From contig JAFXFM010000005.1 in NCBI GenBank assembly GCA_017520545.1, positions 51,977 through 115,976 of the forward strand: a stretch of DNA of 64,000 bases, read 5' to 3'. This DNA is from Alistipes sp. (GTDB taxonomy: Bacteria > Bacteroidota > Bacteroidia > Bacteroidales > Rikenellaceae). Position numbers and translations under genes: made by a program. Shown one piece after another: positions 36,927 through 45,624 of the stretch. The notes under the pieces were generated by a model. That model was not told where the DNA came from. It saw nothing but the letters and a program-made list of their open reading frames with translations, and did no database searches. The first letter of the stretch is position 1. Each line of letters opens with the position of its first letter.

Positions 36927-37988
36927 TTATTTGGTCTTAATCGGTACGACTGTGCCATCTTTGTAGCCCAAGTATGTTTGCAAGCCCATCGTCAACTCGA
37001 AGATATCTCTGCTCTTCATTTCGATATTGTCATATATTGCCGGCAAAACAACCTCTTTGGTGCGAATATTCAGCACACCACACGCTTTGTCATCTATATA
37101 GAATTTGAAATACTCTGTTGCTATGCCATCGCCACCGTTATCGTATCCTGCTGGATAGTAGAACAACTGCTCGCTGGAGTCGTAGATAAGCGGCTTGGTA
37201 GTTTTACCCTCTAAGTCGGCCTCCCAACAAATGCCGTTGTTGGTAATTTCAAATCTATCGCCCAATCTCTCTTCGATATTTTCGTAAATAGGTTCGAATA
37301 TCCAACCCTTCGATGCACTCCAAGCACCATATTTGTAGTTCTCAGCGATGACAATATATACTCCGTTATCAACATACTCTATGTTGTCGTATTTTGACTC
37401 CAATGCCCATTCGCCACTAACGGAGATTATGCCATATTTCTTGTCGTGAGTCCTTACGATGGCCGTTCCTTTGTGTATTTTGGCTCTCTTGCCACCTACA
37501 ATACAACCTTTGACTGGCACTACAATTTTACCAGTTGTGTCAATAAAGCCTACGCCATTTTCGCCCCTTGCAGCAGCCAAACCTTCTGAAAATTCGCCAG
37601 CATAATAGAATTGTGGCTCGATAGCTACTTTGCCCGTACGGGCATCTATATAGCCAAATCGCTCTTTATTTCCCCAGAAATCCTTGCGTGAGAAACGAAT
37701 AAGTGAATCTTCACCAAAGTTTTTGTCGATTGACGACAGCCACTTGGCTGTTTTCTTGTCATTCTGACCATCGTAGATATAGTATCGATCTATCATATTA
37801 TGCTTATAGACATAGTATCGATTTGATACTGTATGGCTGATTTCTGTGTCAACAAAAATCAAAACTACGAATGTCGCTGTAAGCCCAACAATGATAAGAG
37901 CCGCAAGTGTCCACGCCACCTTAATAAGTCCACAAATCCATCTCCATAGGATTTTCGCGATAGTTCCAATTTCCGTAAAAGCCTTCAT
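36927..37988 (-). CDS. WG-repeat protein with N-terminal membrane anchor
   Basis: 353 residues. A hydrophobic helix (~20-43) is followed by ~300 residues of WG-type repeats: FGYIDARTGKVAIEPQF, then VGFIDTTGKIVVPV, KYGIISVSGEWALESKYD and YGAWSASKGWIFEPIYEN. Repeats of this class form a beta-structure and probably bind ligands. It lies 21 bases after the PIF1-like gene and 107 bases before the VWA gene; its membrane anchor parallels that of the VWA protein. Function unknown. Confidence 0.75.
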   Translation of the reverse strand: MKAFTEIGTIAKILWRWICGLIKVAWTLAALIIVGLTATFVVLIFVDTEISHTVSNRYYVYKHNMIDRYYIYDGQNDKKTAKWLSSIDKNFGEDSLIRFSRKDFWGNKERFGYIDARTGKVAIEPQFYYAGEFSEGLAAARGENGVGFIDTTGKIVVPVKGCIVGGKRAKIHKGTAIVRTHDKKYGIISVSGEWALESKYDNIEYVDNGVYIVIAENYKYGAWSASKGWIFEPIYENIEERLGDRFEITNNGICWEADLEGKTTKPLIYDSSEQLFYYPAGYDNGGDGIATEYFKFYIDDKACGVLNIRTKEVVLPAIYDNIEMKSRDIFELTMGLQTYLGYKDGTVVPIKTK

Positions 37989-38009
37989 AATTTTTCTGTT
38001 TTTAATGGT

Positions 38010-40052
38010 TTAACTGAAAATTTGTCTTGCAAGTATTTCGAGATACTCCTTGTGAGTATCGTCATTAGCCTCGTAGTGCGGCATATAAACAGCCATAAAT
38101 GAGTCGCTATCCAGGTCGGCATTATTGAAGGCTGCATATATCTCATTATCCACCTCCTCGCTAACTCTAAGCTCAATACTGCGTTTCTGCATCAACTCTC
38201 TGATGGTCTGATGCAACTGGCAGGTATGCGGAGCATACTCAACAAGTTGTGTTAAAATAGACAGGCCGTCCGTATTACAATATGTCTCATTCAGGATTCC
38301 CCCACGATACAACACCTTGAGGTTGATGCCATCATCGAACTTCTCCATAATCTCATCGTGAAGTTCATCTGCCAATTGCTCATTGCCGCAGAGGACGCAA
38401 GCTCTTGACTTGAGATATAGAACATTTGCCGTTGCACCATACTTCTGGATATACTTATCGCACAAGTTAATGGCTTGAGCGTAATCTCTTTTGCCGTACA
38501 ACGAAATGATAGCGACTGCAAATAGAGTGTGAGCATCCTCCGAAGATGCTGATATCTCGCACTGCTGATTAAATTTACCCTGCATTAAATCGAAGAAGCA
38601 GTCATCGCATACTACGCAATCCAAAGCCTTAATGTAGAATCTGGCAGCAGCAAGGCTATCATTTTGGAGTGATGACTCGATACCGTGACCGAACAAAACG
38701 CTTGCAGCAGCATCATAGTCGTATCTGCGAAGATGTTCATATATCTCTTCACCAATGTTAATCTCCTCTTCGAGCTGTGGAGCGTTAAATGTTGATGCCA
38801 ACTCTAAAACATCTTCGTGGGTCTTGACATGTCCTGCCAAAACTGGCTTTTGAAGATAAAGTCCATCGAGAGAGCGAGCTCGGCTCAATGCGACATAGGT
38901 TTGTCCAGCAGCAAATACACCACCAGAAAGGTCTATTTTGACCTGGTCGAAAGTCAAGCCTTGGCTTTTATGAATGGTAATAGCCCAAGCGAGTTTTAGT
39001 GGAAACTGTGTAAATGTTCCCACAATCTTCTTCTCGGTTTCTTTGGTCTCTTTGTTATAGGAGTACTTAACTTTCTCCCAGGTAACTCTCTCAACCAAAT
39101 GTGTAGTGCCGTTATTGAGCTTTACTGAGATGGTATCATCCTCTATCTTCTCAACCTTACCTAGGGTGCCATTCACCCAGCGCTTCGCAATGTCATTTTT
39201 GGTAAACATCACTTGTGCGCCAACTCGCAAGTGCAGAGTTTGCTCAGTTGAAGAGAATTTCGCAACATCAAAATCGCCCTCTACTGTCCCCTCAAACACA
39301 TAATCAGGCTCTTGCATTTGAGCAAGTAATGTTTCGTTAATCTTTCGAGCCACTCGATTGGTACTTGTGAGTGTAATCACTGCCTTGTCCTTATCGCAAG
39401 TCTTACCCACACGGCTATTGAGTGTCTGCAAATCAACCGCCTTAACATTCTCGTTACGAATATTATCCAATAACGAGATAAACTTGGTGTCAGTTTGGCG
39501 ATATACCATCTGCAACTCAATCGGATTAACCGTAATGCGTGAGAATACATCGGCATTAAAGAAGAAGTGCTTGCGATCGCCATACAATTTCTTTAACTCT
39601 GCTCTATCGTCATCAACTACGACTGGCTCCAACTGGAACATATCGCCGACAAAAAGCATCTGCTTGCCACCAAAAGGAAGAGTATTTTTCATACATTTCT
39701 GCAAGGTTCGGTCTATTGCATCGATCATATCACAACGCACCATCGACACCTCGTCGATAATAATGGTGTCAGCCGAGCGCAAAATGGAATAATGCTCTTT
39801 GTTAAGGCGTGCCTTGTCAAATGGAGTGAGCACCTTCGGTTCAAAGCCGAAGAATGAATGAATTGTTACTCCTCCGGCGTTAATTGCAGCAACACCAGTA
39901 GGTGCTAATACGATAAAATTCTTGTGGATCTCCTTCTGGGCATTCTTTACAAAGGTCGTCTTACCAGTACCAGCACGACCTGTCAAAAAGAATGAAGTGT
40001 TTGTGTTGCGGAGCAGACGATACGCCTGCATCATCTCTTTATTATTTTCCAT
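38010..40052 (-). CDS. PIF1/RecD2-like SF1 DNA helicase with helical C-terminal extension
   Basis: 680 residues. Walker A is GRAGTGKTT (~24-32) and Walker B TIIIDEVSMV. GDMFQLEPV (motif III), MVYRQTD (motif IV), AWAITIHKSQGLTFD (motif V) and YVALSRAR (motif VI) are all present, so an active 5'-3' helicase of the PIF1 type is likely. About 240 residues after the core look like helical repeats (RRYDYDAAASVLF..., AQAINLCDKYIQKYGA), TPR-like and perhaps for partner binding. This is a common cargo gene in Bacteroidetes mobile elements. Confidence 0.85.
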   Translation of the reverse strand: MENNKEMMQAYRLLRNTNTSFFLTGRAGTGKTTFVKNAQKEIHKNFIVLAPTGVAAINAGGVTIHSFFGFEPKVLTPFDKARLNKEHYSILRSADTIIIDEVSMVRCDMIDAIDRTLQKCMKNTLPFGGKQMLFVGDMFQLEPVVVDDDRAELKKLYGDRKHFFFNADVFSRITVNPIELQMVYRQTDTKFISLLDNIRNENVKAVDLQTLNSRVGKTCDKDKAVITLTSTNRVARKINETLLAQMQEPDYVFEGTVEGDFDVAKFSSTEQTLHLRVGAQVMFTKNDIAKRWVNGTLGKVEKIEDDTISVKLNNGTTHLVERVTWEKVKYSYNKETKETEKKIVGTFTQFPLKLAWAITIHKSQGLTFDQVKIDLSGGVFAAGQTYVALSRARSLDGLYLQKPVLAGHVKTHEDVLELASTFNAPQLEEEINIGEEIYEHLRRYDYDAAASVLFGHGIESSLQNDSLAAARFYIKALDCVVCDDCFFDLMQGKFNQQCEISASSEDAHTLFAVAIISLYGKRDYAQAINLCDKYIQKYGATANVLYLKSRACVLCGNEQLADELHDEIMEKFDDGINLKVLYRGGILNETYCNTDGLSILTQLVEYAPHTCQLHQTIRELMQKRSIELRVSEEVDNEIYAAFNNADLDSDSFMAVYMPHYEANDDTHKEYLEILARQIFS

Positions 40053-40094
40053 AGTATACTGAATTTGATTTGTTATTTTTATTTTGTTTAGTTG

Positions 40095-40583
40095 TTACTC
40101 TGCGAGGAGTAGTTGTTGATACGCTTGCTTTAATGCCATAGCCGAGCGAATCGGGTTCTCGTACATCTGCTGTAAGAGTTCTGTGGATTTGTGCTTGATT
40201 TGAGTTTCATTCATCAATGCGCCAGTAATGCGAGCTGAATCTTCAAGGTAATTACCTATGAGAGTCGTTGCATCTTCCTTGATTCGGTCTACATTGTAGA
40301 AAACCTTATCGTAATCCATTCTGCCGATAAGTACTTTTTCTTCACCATTGAAGGCGTAGATTTCGATTGAATCGATATAAGAAAAGTTCTTATAGAGTCC
40401 CACTTTTTCGATCATCACCAATCGATCGGTAAATCGCAGACCTTTGTAGTACATATTCCCAGTAGCACTTGTATAGTGCGATGACATAAACATCTTTTGT
40501 GAGTCGCAATAGATTGGGATATTCTCTCGTGCATTACCAAACTTAGGCAGTATTTTGTCCAAAAAACTATTTGTCGTTTTCAT
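40095..40583 (-). CDS. Hypothetical protein, paralogue of the next gene upstream
   Basis: 162 residues, soluble. Shares with the 148-residue neighbour the pattern YxSAxGNxYFxG...DRxxxIE...YIDSIxIYxFNGxEKxLI and a helical C terminus. This indicates a recent-to-moderate tandem duplication of a small alpha/beta protein. Its ATG lies 42 bases upstream of the PIF1-like gene, so the pair and the helicase may act together. Family not recognised. Confidence 0.65.
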   Translation of the reverse strand: MKTTNSFLDKILPKFGNARENIPIYCDSQKMFMSSHYTSATGNMYYKGLRFTDRLVMIEKVGLYKNFSYIDSIEIYAFNGEEKVLIGRMDYDKVFYNVDRIKEDATTLIGNYLEDSARITGALMNETQIKHKSTELLQQMYENPIRSAMALKQAYQQLLLAE

Positions 40584-40601
40584 ACTCTTTGTATTTAGTT
40601 G

Positions 40602-41048
40602 TTATGCAATAAGTTTTTGGTTAGTAGCCTCTATGAGCTGCTTCGAAAAGTCTTGAAGTATTGAGTCTTCAACCACACCTCCAGCCAACTGGGCTTGCGA
40701 TTTAAGATATCCGCAAATCATCTCAACACACTCTCGATAGCAGAAATTCTCGTTGAAGAATTGACACGAGTATGTGCGGGTTGCAATCAACTGTTTTTCA
40801 TTTCCGTTGAAACAATAGACTCGAATACAGTTGATAAATCGATGATACCAACCATCTCCGCAACAGAATTCGAGAATAATGCGATCCGATAGTTTGATGC
40901 CTCGGAAATAGGCATTTCCAGCTGCGCTTACATAGCGTTCAGTTTCGTACATTTGGGTGCGTTTATTATAAGAAATCGCACCATTATTTGACGGCAATGC
41001 TCGCTCAACAAGAGTTGCAAGTGCCATTGTTTGATTATTTACTCTCAT
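40602..41048 (-). CDS. Hypothetical protein, paralogue of the next gene downstream
   Basis: 148 residues with the same YVSAAGNAYFRGIKLSDRI...INCIRVYCFNGNEKQLI pattern as the 162-residue protein at 40095-40583. It is the first gene of the minus-strand block that follows the GGTTACC-type repeat at 41159-41244, which may be its control region. No known motif or membrane segment. Confidence 0.65.
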   Translation of the reverse strand: MRVNNQTMALATLVERALPSNNGAISYNKRTQMYETERYVSAAGNAYFRGIKLSDRIILEFCCGDGWYHRFINCIRVYCFNGNEKQLIATRTYSCQFFNENFCYRECVEMICGYLKSQAQLAGGVVEDSILQDFSKQLIEATNQKLIA

Positions 41049-41158
41049 AATTTTGAATTTTTAAATTTATTATTGTTATTATTTGCAATTTTGTTTTGTC
41101 TTCGTTTTTGTCTCAAATATGTCAAAGAACCTATTTCTAACCTTTAATCGGGTGAAAT

Positions 41159-41244
41159 CCGAAAAGGTAACCACTTCCAGTAATTTTTTTATTCCTTTCT
41201 GGTTGCCTTCATATATTAATCTCACAAAAACAGAAAAGGTAACC
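41159..41244 (-). repeat. GGTTACC repeat pair 1, upstream of the 148-residue gene
   Basis: Two copies of gaaaaggtaacc (starting at 41161 and 41233) 72 bases apart. On the minus strand each reads GGTTACCTTTTC. The whole ~85-base unit resembles the unit at 42041-42128 (taatcnCACnAAAACnnGAAAGGTAACC end). It lies about 105 bases before the gene start, a typical operator position. The heptamer GGTTACC is near-palindromic. Confidence 0.6.
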
Positions 41245-41256
41245 TTACAAGTGAAA

Positions 41257-41979
41257 TTATTTTGTTAGATACCGCTCTTGAATAAATGCAAGGATTTTCT
41301 CCATTGTCATACAGACTTGACCATCCCATTCCACATCCAAAAGAGGGAAGTACTTGTATAAATAATAATCTTTGCTGTGCCAACTAACTTGGACATTGTT
41401 CGGTAGATACACATAGACTATATAGCTAGCATTCTTACCCTTGGCATCATTGAGACCATAGCGCCAACCACACTCCTTTAACAACTGCTGAGCGCGATGA
41501 AGCAAAATGTCCTTTCTCTCGTATATCTTTGTTCTTTGATCATTGCTGTATTGATTGTGCTTTGCCGACAGGTTTGCAAACTCCAATTCCAAAAGGAGAA
41601 GCGCTAGTTGAGCCTCTTTGTTGCAAGAACTCTTGCAGTATCTACGCATCCGAGACAACACTTTGCGCAGACCTATACCAAGTGCAGATGCCTTGAATGT
41701 CTGCAACTTTTCCAAACTCAGTTTGTTCTGGTCGTTACTCCTTGTGCGCTTCTGCTGATACTCTTCTATCGCCTGTTTGATGCGCAACTTCAACAAAGGA
41801 TTATGCGTATCCTTCTCTGCGAGAGTCAAATCGCGCATCGTATAGCCAAATAATGAGAACTCGTTTGCTTCTTTTACATTGCGCTCGTATTGCTTAACTA
41901 GCATTCGCTCCGAAATTGCTCCACTCTGAAAACTCAGAAGCACCTTCTTGCTTACTCCTTTTAGAATTGCCTGTGTCAT
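41257..41979 (-). CDS. Hypothetical protein
   Basis: 240 residues, basic and helical, with no signal peptide. The N terminus (KKVLLSFQSGAISERMLVKQYERNVKEANEF) and middle (RKVLSRMRRYCKSSCNKEAQLALLLLELEFANL) look like helical DNA- or protein-binding segments. The C terminus (YIVYVYLPNNVQVSWHSKDYYLYKYF) is a beta-rich tail. Not recognised. It is flanked on both sides by GGTTACC-type repeats, so it may encode a regulator of the block, but this is only positional. Confidence 0.6.
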   Translation of the reverse strand: MTQAILKGVSKKVLLSFQSGAISERMLVKQYERNVKEANEFSLFGYTMRDLTLAEKDTHNPLLKLRIKQAIEEYQQKRTRSNDQNKLSLEKLQTFKASALGIGLRKVLSRMRRYCKSSCNKEAQLALLLLELEFANLSAKHNQYSNDQRTKIYERKDILLHRAQQLLKECGWRYGLNDAKGKNASYIVYVYLPNNVQVSWHSKDYYLYKYFPLLDVEWDGQVCMTMEKILAFIQERYLTK

Positions 41980-42040
41980 ATCTAGAAATTTTATTTATAA
42001 TGTTCCACTCTTTTTTATTTACCTATTAATCTTCAAAATC

Positions 42041-42128
42041 CCGAAAAGGTAACCTATAGGCCTATTTTTTCTACCGATCCTACTACCTTTTCCATTATCT
42101 AATCGCACGAAAACAAGAAAGGTAACCT
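42041..42128 (-). repeat. GGTTACC repeat pair 2, upstream of the 240-residue gene
   Basis: gaaaaggtaacc at 42043 and agaaaggtaacc at 42116, 73 bases apart, in a unit similar to 41159-41244. It ends about 60 bases before the 41979 start, again upstream of a minus-strand gene. Confidence 0.6.
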
Positions 42129-42151
42129 GCTATGATTACCTTTCTTGTTTT
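42110..42151. promoter_or_regulatory. 16-bp perfect inverted repeat in a divergent intergenic region
   Basis: aaaacaagaaaggtaa (42110-42125) and its exact complement (42136-42151) flank a 10-base spacer. It overlaps the last GGTTACC-type copy. It lies between divergently transcribed genes, so an operator or attenuator fits better than a terminator. The rest of the gap 42152-42382 shows no gene. Confidence 0.6.
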
Positions 42152-42382
42152 TCTCAACGAAACACTTCCGTTATTTTAGTTTGTAGTTCTTTCAAACTTT
42201 TGATTTCTCGTTTGTTTGATTGAATTTTTCTTCATAGCTTTGTCTCGCAAATGTGGAGGGATTTGGACTGATTGCAACCACAATAAATTGTGCTAAAACA
42301 GTATTGGCATATCTGCCTTCCACGTATATTATCAATCAACCCATACTGTCATTAACCAGCACGTAGTGGTGGTAATTGTTGT

Positions 42383-43159
42383 ATGCTATTAACAGAAAAA
42401 CAGATGAATAATATTTGTAACTTTATAAACTATTTGAATTATGTAGCCGTCTTAACAAAAACAATACGGCGATTTGAAGAGTGTTCACATTCGAACACAA
42501 ATGAACTTATATCTTTCCTAGACGACTGCTCTATTTATGATTTTGATGCGGCAATGAACATGATCGATGGAAGCCATCTCCCTTCTGTATTGGCTGATAT
42601 TATAAGTGCACTGTATATGAGTCCATCAGCAGATCGACAGTATATATTAAAGTTGCTGGTTGAAAAACTCGATTTAGAGTATGATACGAACTATGAATAC
42701 CCACAGTTTAGAAATTATATACGCACATCTGATTATGACAATTCATCTACGAATATCGAAACATTCATGAAGGAGATGCCGATACTTCGCAAGCGTATTG
42801 AACTCACTTTTGGTGTTGATATATACGCTAAAAAAGATGCCAGAGAAGGTCTCTCCAGCAACTTTGTAAGTGAGGCATTCCTTCGCAAAGTCTATAATAT
42901 TGTCAATGGAGATGCGTTTGCGGATATTTCATTTAATGAGTTCGAGAGATGTGTAGCAGAAAGAGACTTCTCAAAAATATACAACTCTAAGGATGCTAGG
43001 TGTACCAAAGTTAAGTATGTAATCTACACCATAAGTCGTGCTGCAGGCAAAGAGTGGTATATAGATGCTGCGCACAGCATTAATACCGAGCCGCAAAAGT
43101 GTAGTGGCGCAACTGTCCCAAAACTGTGGCGAAAAAAGCTAGATAGCATCAGAGTATAA
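42383..43159 (+). CDS. Hypothetical protein
   Basis: 258 residues, soluble and mostly helical. A basic C-terminal region (KYVIYTISRAAGKEWY...KLWRKKLDSIRV) could contact DNA. The general shape (helical, ~250 aa, next to mobile-element control genes) recalls RteC-like regulators of Bacteroides elements, but I cannot support that by motif. Codon use is more A/T-rich than the core genes, as in the rest of the island. Confidence 0.6.
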   Translation: MLLTEKQMNNICNFINYLNYVAVLTKTIRRFEECSHSNTNELISFLDDCSIYDFDAAMNMIDGSHLPSVLADIISALYMSPSADRQYILKLLVEKLDLEYDTNYEYPQFRNYIRTSDYDNSSTNIETFMKEMPILRKRIELTFGVDIYAKKDAREGLSSNFVSEAFLRKVYNIVNGDAFADISFNEFERCVAERDFSKIYNSKDARCTKVKYVIYTISRAAGKEWYIDAAHSINTEPQKCSGATVPKLWRKKLDSIRV

Positions 43160-43342
43160 AATAATCGAATGCATTATTCATTGTCAATCAGCGTGTTGCA
43201 ATCATCCTGCAGCACGCTGTTTATTTTGTGGCAATATGCCACATCGCCCGCCACATCACCACAGCTATACTTTTGCCATTGCAACGAGGGCTTTCAAGTC
43301 GTTGCAGGATTTTTATTGTATAACCTTAAATCAGGTAAAATT

Positions 43343-43657
43343 ATGGCTAAATTGTTAGATCTTGTAGAGAGCCATCCGGACGTTATTGTGAGCATTCGGG
43401 CAGCAGACTTGCTGGCGGCAAACGAGGAGCTTATTAGGCGCACACGACAGGAGTTGGAGCAACTTATAACCGATACCAACACAGAGACCTATCCGAGTGC
43501 CAAGAAGGTGGCGGAGATGCTCGATGTTGATAAATCGACACTCTGGCGTTGGGCGAAGGTCGGATACCTCGTGCCTATAAATGTGGGAGGCAAGAGGCGT
43601 TACCGCATGAGCGATGTCAAACGAATCCTTGAAGGCGATAAGGGATGCAGAACCTAA
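43343..43657 (+). CDS. Excisionase-like helix-turn-helix protein
   Basis: 104 residues from ATG 43343 (the frame extends upstream without a better start). The C-terminal half is a MerR/HTH_17-type winged helix: PSAKKVAEMLDVDKSTLWRW followed by AKVGYLVPINVGGKRRYRMS. Such proteins are standard in Bacteroidetes integrative elements as excision factors or regulators. It overlaps the iteron-containing initiator gene by 13 bases. Confidence 0.8.
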   Translation: MAKLLDLVESHPDVIVSIRAADLLAANEELIRRTRQELEQLITDTNTETYPSAKKVAEMLDVDKSTLWRWAKVGYLVPINVGGKRRYRMSDVKRILEGDKGCRT

Positions 43658-44418
43658 ACAAACAAATGAGAGCTTTTTATGCCTGGCAAGAGCAGCATTC
43701 GCTATCAACGGTTGCCATCGCACTATACTATACACTGCTAAATCACGCTGGCAAGTGTAACAGTATGGAGTTCTCCGTTGCCATCTCAACATTATCGAAA
43801 CATACCGGGATGTCAGAGCGCTCAGTATTTAGAGCAAGAGAGTTATTAAGCAACCACAACCTAATTCACATTGAGCAAACAGCATATAGAGATTGTGCAA
43901 GATATACTATTCTTAGTTTGCCGAGTGATGATAGTGACACCAAGTCAGACAGTATGACACACAGTCGTACAGTACGACACCAGGTCATACAGTGTGACAC
44001 CGTGTCACCATTAACATCACATACAGATACATGTACATCAATCATCATTAACAATGATAGTATGTATAGTAAGTTTAATGTATGGTTAAGTCAGCACGCA
44101 CCAAGAGTGCGGCAGATGCGGCAACCGATGTCCGAGGCACAACTTTGTACGCTTGTTTCGGAGTACTCAAAACAAGAGGTGATGGAGGTAATACTTGCCA
44201 TGGAGAACTATGCCGACCTCCACAAAAAGAATATCTCAGCATACCTAACAGCTCGGAATTGGCTTAAACGACGCACGCAGGTGCCGCAGCGTTCAGTGCC
44301 ACAGCAGCCCAAACCAGGTAAAGTGGATATGATGTTAAATGTATTAAATAGGATTTCAGATGACGACAAACGAAATTATGGCTGCGATACAACAGACGCC
44401 ACGCTGCTCGAATATTGA
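43645..44418 (+). CDS. Winged-helix replication-initiator-like protein with internal iterons
   Basis: 257 residues. The N-terminal region (residues ~10-90) is a winged helix: ALYYTLLNHAGK, FSVAISTLSKHTGMSERSVF, ARELLSNHNLIHIEQ. A Thr/Ser-rich linker (94-121) is encoded by 20-bp DNA repeats. The C-terminal part (~137-215) is helical with YLTARNWLKRR. This is the layout of lambda O-type initiators: a DNA-binding domain, origin iterons inside the gene, and a C-terminal domain that contacts the helicase. An alternative start at ATG 43666 lies 8 bases after the previous stop. The next gene overlaps its 3' end by up to 59 bases. Confidence 0.65.
   Translation: MQNLNKQMRAFYAWQEQHSLSTVAIALYYTLLNHAGKCNSMEFSVAISTLSKHTGMSERSVFRARELLSNHNLIHIEQTAYRDCARYTILSLPSDDSDTKSDSMTHSRTVRHQVIQCDTVSPLTSHTDTCTSIIINNDSMYSKFNVWLSQHAPRVRQMRQPMSEAQLCTLVSEYSKQEVMEVILAMENYADLHKKNISAYLTARNWLKRRTQVPQRSVPQQPKPGKVDMMLNVLNRISDDDKRNYGCDTTDATLLEY
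43924..44009 (+). repeat. Iteron array: three to four 20-bp repeats inside the initiator-like gene
   Basis: Full units start at 43944, 43964 and 43984 with consensus GTCnnACAGTnnGACACnnn. A degenerate unit lies at 43924 (shares GTGACACC) and a partial one at 44004 (GTCACC). The period is 20, not a multiple of three, so the DNA and not the peptide is repeated. Each unit has internal GTC/GAC symmetry. Confidence 0.75.
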
Positions 44419-45085
44419 TAAACGGAAACTTCTTGACTTCTTAAAGGGTATAATCGGTAAAACCTCTTTGTATATAGGAGGACAAATGTATGAAAATGAC
44501 ATATATTTTGTGCGAGAAGAGATATTAAAGCGCATATACAAAGATTATTCATTTCTACATATAGGAGAGTTGCAAATTATTTTTGAGGAAGGATCAGCTG
44601 AAAAATTTGGCCAAGTATATAGTTTAACCCCACTAGCTATTAATCGATGGATTGTTGCCTATGTGGATTCCGATTGTCGCAAAAAGGCAATACAAGAGAT
44701 TCATCGGATATCAGCAGAGCGACAACTTCCAGCCAAAGCACCCATAACACCACAAAGTGAGTATGCCTCACTTCGTAAGATGCTCGGAGAATCCTATGAT
44801 GGATATTTGCGTGGAGAAGAGATATGTGATTTAGGATGCTGTCGGTATAAGTTTTTGGCACAGCTCGGGATATTGAAGCCGTGTAACAAATTCAAACCAT
44901 ACATAGACCGTAAAGGCAACGTTAAAAAGGGAGAGTATGAGCTCCCAACTGAGAGCGAGAGAGTCTCGGATATAACAAGTTTGTTTGATAAACTAAGAGC
45001 CGCTGGACAACATATCTTAGATATCGTACCGGAGCAAATGGTCGAAGGTTATTGGATAATGTTCCCTGGTTATAGTAGCAACTAA
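44360..45085 (+). CDS. Hypothetical protein
   Basis: 241 residues, soluble. The N-terminal ~115 residues include a helical segment and LQIIFEEGSAEKFGQVYSLT. The C-terminal half has YLRGEEICDLGCCRYKFLAQL with GILKPCNKFKPYIDRKGNVK, reminiscent of a helix-turn-helix followed by a winged strand. The start may be ATG 44360 or 44381; either overlaps the initiator-like gene, indicating coupled translation and perhaps an accessory replication role. Confidence 0.6.
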   Translation: MTTNEIMAAIQQTPRCSNIDKRKLLDFLKGIIGKTSLYIGGQMYENDIYFVREEILKRIYKDYSFLHIGELQIIFEEGSAEKFGQVYSLTPLAINRWIVAYVDSDCRKKAIQEIHRISAERQLPAKAPITPQSEYASLRKMLGESYDGYLRGEEICDLGCCRYKFLAQLGILKPCNKFKPYIDRKGNVKKGEYELPTESERVSDITSLFDKLRAAGQHILDIVPEQMVEGYWIMFPGYSSN

Positions 45086-45572
45086 GCGAAATCTCGAAAT
45101 AATTTTAATTTTCTCGATTATGGTTGAATGAAGGCAGTATTAATTGCAGTGTTAGATATTTAATTTTCAAAGAGTTCAGATTTCGCCATATGGCCCGAAA
45201 TATCGCCGTAACTCTTTGATAAAGGGTCTCGAAAATGGTGCAATTAACCACGACTTAATTTCGACCTCTCACTGCCCAATACTCCCAACACTATACACCT
45301 GACACGCAGCAACACGACAACACTCACAGACTCCTCCTCTACCCCGCCATGGTGGTGGGGGGCTACCGCTCCGCCAGGGGGTAGGGGGTCAAATTCCTTG
45401 GGAGGTTTCAAAACATAATCGCTCCCCCAATCTATTACACACGCGTGCAGAATCGGGAAAATCTGTGGAAGCAACAAAGTGTTCTATCGATAAGTTATAG
45501 TTAGTTTTGGTCGCCACCAAGACCTCACGCAGTCGCCAGGAGGAGTAGATTGTAACGAACTACTAACAAAAA
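45086..45572. other. Non-coding region with a G/C-rich block, candidate oriT
   Basis: No convincing gene is present (a minus-strand frame 45244-45477 runs through the G/C block and lacks protein-like character). Bases 45340-45400 are strikingly G-rich in an otherwise A/T-rich island: ccgccatggtggtgggggg, then ctaccgctccgccagggggtag, which can form a ctacc/ggtag-closed hairpin, then ggggtcaaattccttggg. G/C hairpins of this look occur near mobilisation regions of Bacteroides elements, but no relaxase gene is present. Confidence 0.3.
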
Positions 45573-45604
45573 GAGCCTAACTGCTCGAATAAGTAGTTAG
45601 GCTC
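45573..45604 (-). terminator. Terminator of the 191-residue secreted protein gene
   Basis: 10-bp arms gagcctaact (45573-45582) and complement (45595-45604). On the minus strand it is followed by tttttgttag. It begins 20 bases after the stop at 45625. Confidence 0.8.
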
Positions 45605-45624
45605 CTATGAATTAAATGTATGTA

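Noticed and set aside
45244-45477. A 77-residue minus-strand gene
   Set aside because: It runs through the G/C-rich non-coding block with Pro/Gly/His-rich composition and no homologue-like pattern.
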